From: Gammaproteobacteria bacterium
GTDB taxonomy: Bacteria > Pseudomonadota > Gammaproteobacteria > JAJDOJ01
Reading direction: 5' to 3'
Length of the DNA stretch: 6,049 nucleotides
Assembly: GCA_027030565.1 (NCBI GenBank)
Contig: JALVEU010000002.1
Location: 1 to 6,049 of the forward strand
Shown: positions 5,505 through 6,049 of the stretch, piece after piece
How positions within the stretch are numbered: the first letter of the stretch is position 1
Layout of the letters: every line of letters starts with the position of its first letter
Notes under the pieces: generated by a model
Database searches by the model: none
What the model saw: only the letters and a program-made list of their open reading frames with translations
What the model was told of the DNA's origin: nothing
Translations under genes and position numbers: made by a program

Positions 5505-5572
5505 ATTTCCGGAAACGGGTCGCCGCGTCCCGCCGGTGACCCAGCCGTCACGTCGTATCCGGAGTTGGAACC
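5505..5572 (+). other. B-C spacer with small palindromes
   Basis: This 68-base spacer holds TTTCCGGAAA (5506-5515, a 10-base palindrome just after the stop of B), a short possible hairpin GTGAC-N6-GTCAC (5536-5551), and the ribosome site GGAG (5561-5564) of C within the ten bases shared with the B leader. I see no T-run terminator and no FNR-type box, so C is probably co-transcribed with B. Confidence 0.55.
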
Positions 5573-6049
5573 ATGATCCGCAAAGCGACCCTCATCCCTC
5601 TCTGCCTCGGTACCCTGCTCGCTGGGATCGCCGCAGCCAACGGCCCCGTCGGGGACGCGGCGTTCGGTGTGGCCTCACAAGGCGTGCTGGTCCCTGGGGT
5701 CTATTTCAACGGCGCCCAGGAGACCAGCGCGGTGGGCCTGACCAATCTCTGCCCCCAGGAGGTGTCCGTCTACTGGGCCTTCGCCACCGAGAACGACGAG
5801 GTCACCGATCGGGGCTTTTTCCTTCTGGGCACGGCCGAGACCCGTCCCTTCGTACTGGCCCAGGAACTGGGCACCACTTCGCGAGGGAGGATCGGGGTCA
5901 TCGCCTTCGCCTCGGACTCCACACGAGACGGAGAACTGCGCAAGGACGACGCCCCCTGCCTGGTCGCCGAGGCCTTCCACGCGGACCTGGCCGCCCAGGA
6001 CGCCGCCTATCTCCCCGTCTGGCCGTTCAATGCCACGGACATCGCGCCC
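5573..6049 (+). CDS. Secreted protein C, third paralogue (3' end outside window)
   Basis: The first 159 residues of another member of the A/B family; the frame is open to the last base. The start ATG follows GGAG (5561-5564) by eight bases, as in B. The signal peptide runs MIRKATLIPL then LGTLLAGIAAA, likely cut around A22. Shared blocks: GVLVPGVYF (37-45), ETSAVGLTN (50-58), ETRPFVLAQEL (89-99), EAFHADL (133-139) and AAYLPVWPFNATDIAP (144-159). It is closer to B than to A, in sequence and in DNA. The loop equivalent to the calcium motif of A is DSTRDGELRKDD (115-126), with acids at 1, 5 and 12 but T and R at 3 and 4, so it is degenerate. C60 and C129 match the cysteine pair of A and B; C11 is in the signal peptide. 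From A and B, about 150 further residues are expected beyond the window. Function unknown. Confidence 0.85.
   Translation, partial: MIRKATLIPLCLGTLLAGIAAANGPVGDAAFGVASQGVLVPGVYFNGAQETSAVGLTNLCPQEVSVYWAFATENDEVTDRGFFLLGTAETRPFVLAQELGTTSRGRIGVIAFASDSTRDGELRKDDAPCLVAEAFHADLAAQDAAYLPVWPFNATDIAP
5998..6049 (+). repeat. 52-base near-identical segment, copy in C
   Basis: Second copy of the segment at 4994-5045 in B, with a single third-position difference over 52 bases. It reaches the window end, so it may extend further. Confidence 0.85.

Noticed and set aside
5506..5551. Small palindromes after B as a transcription terminator.
   Set aside because: Stems are short and no run of T follows, so read-through into C is more likely.

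Overview
The window looks like chromosome from a GC-rich, hopanoid-making proteobacterium, most likely a gammaproteobacterium. This rests on the high GC content, the proteobacterial style of the squalene-hopene cyclase and the FNR-type regulator; no marker gene fixes the genus. I see no tRNA, rRNA, CRISPR array, transposase or integrase.

Layout. At the left edge (2-505, +) is the C-terminal two thirds of a Crp/Fnr-family transcription regulator. It converges on, and overlaps by 11 bases, a full-length squalene-hopene cyclase gene (495-2516, -). A 208-base divergent region (2517-2724) with candidate promoters and GC-rich palindromes follows. From there everything reads rightward: secreted protein A (2725-3642), a DUF72/YecE-family TIM-barrel protein whose GTG start overlaps the stop of A by four bases (3639-4451), secreted protein B (4566-5504), and the first 159 codons of secreted protein C (5573 to the window end).

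The most interesting part is the right half. A, B and C are paralogues of a secreted family that I do not recognise. They share a signal peptide, the blocks LVPGVY, TSAVGLTN, TRPFVLAQ, EAFH and LPVWPFN, and exactly two cysteines in the visible mature chain. A carries a good EF-hand-like calcium loop; the same place in B and C is acidic but degenerate. Upstream of B, overlapping the stop codon of the DUF72 gene, is a near-perfect FNR/FixK-type box (TTGAC-N4-ATCAA). A weak -10-like sequence lies about where a class II activated promoter would need it. So B and C may form an oxygen- or redox-controlled unit, possibly under an FNR-type protein like the one at the left edge; that link is inference. 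The cyclase makes hopanoids for the membrane and need not be functionally connected to the secreted proteins.
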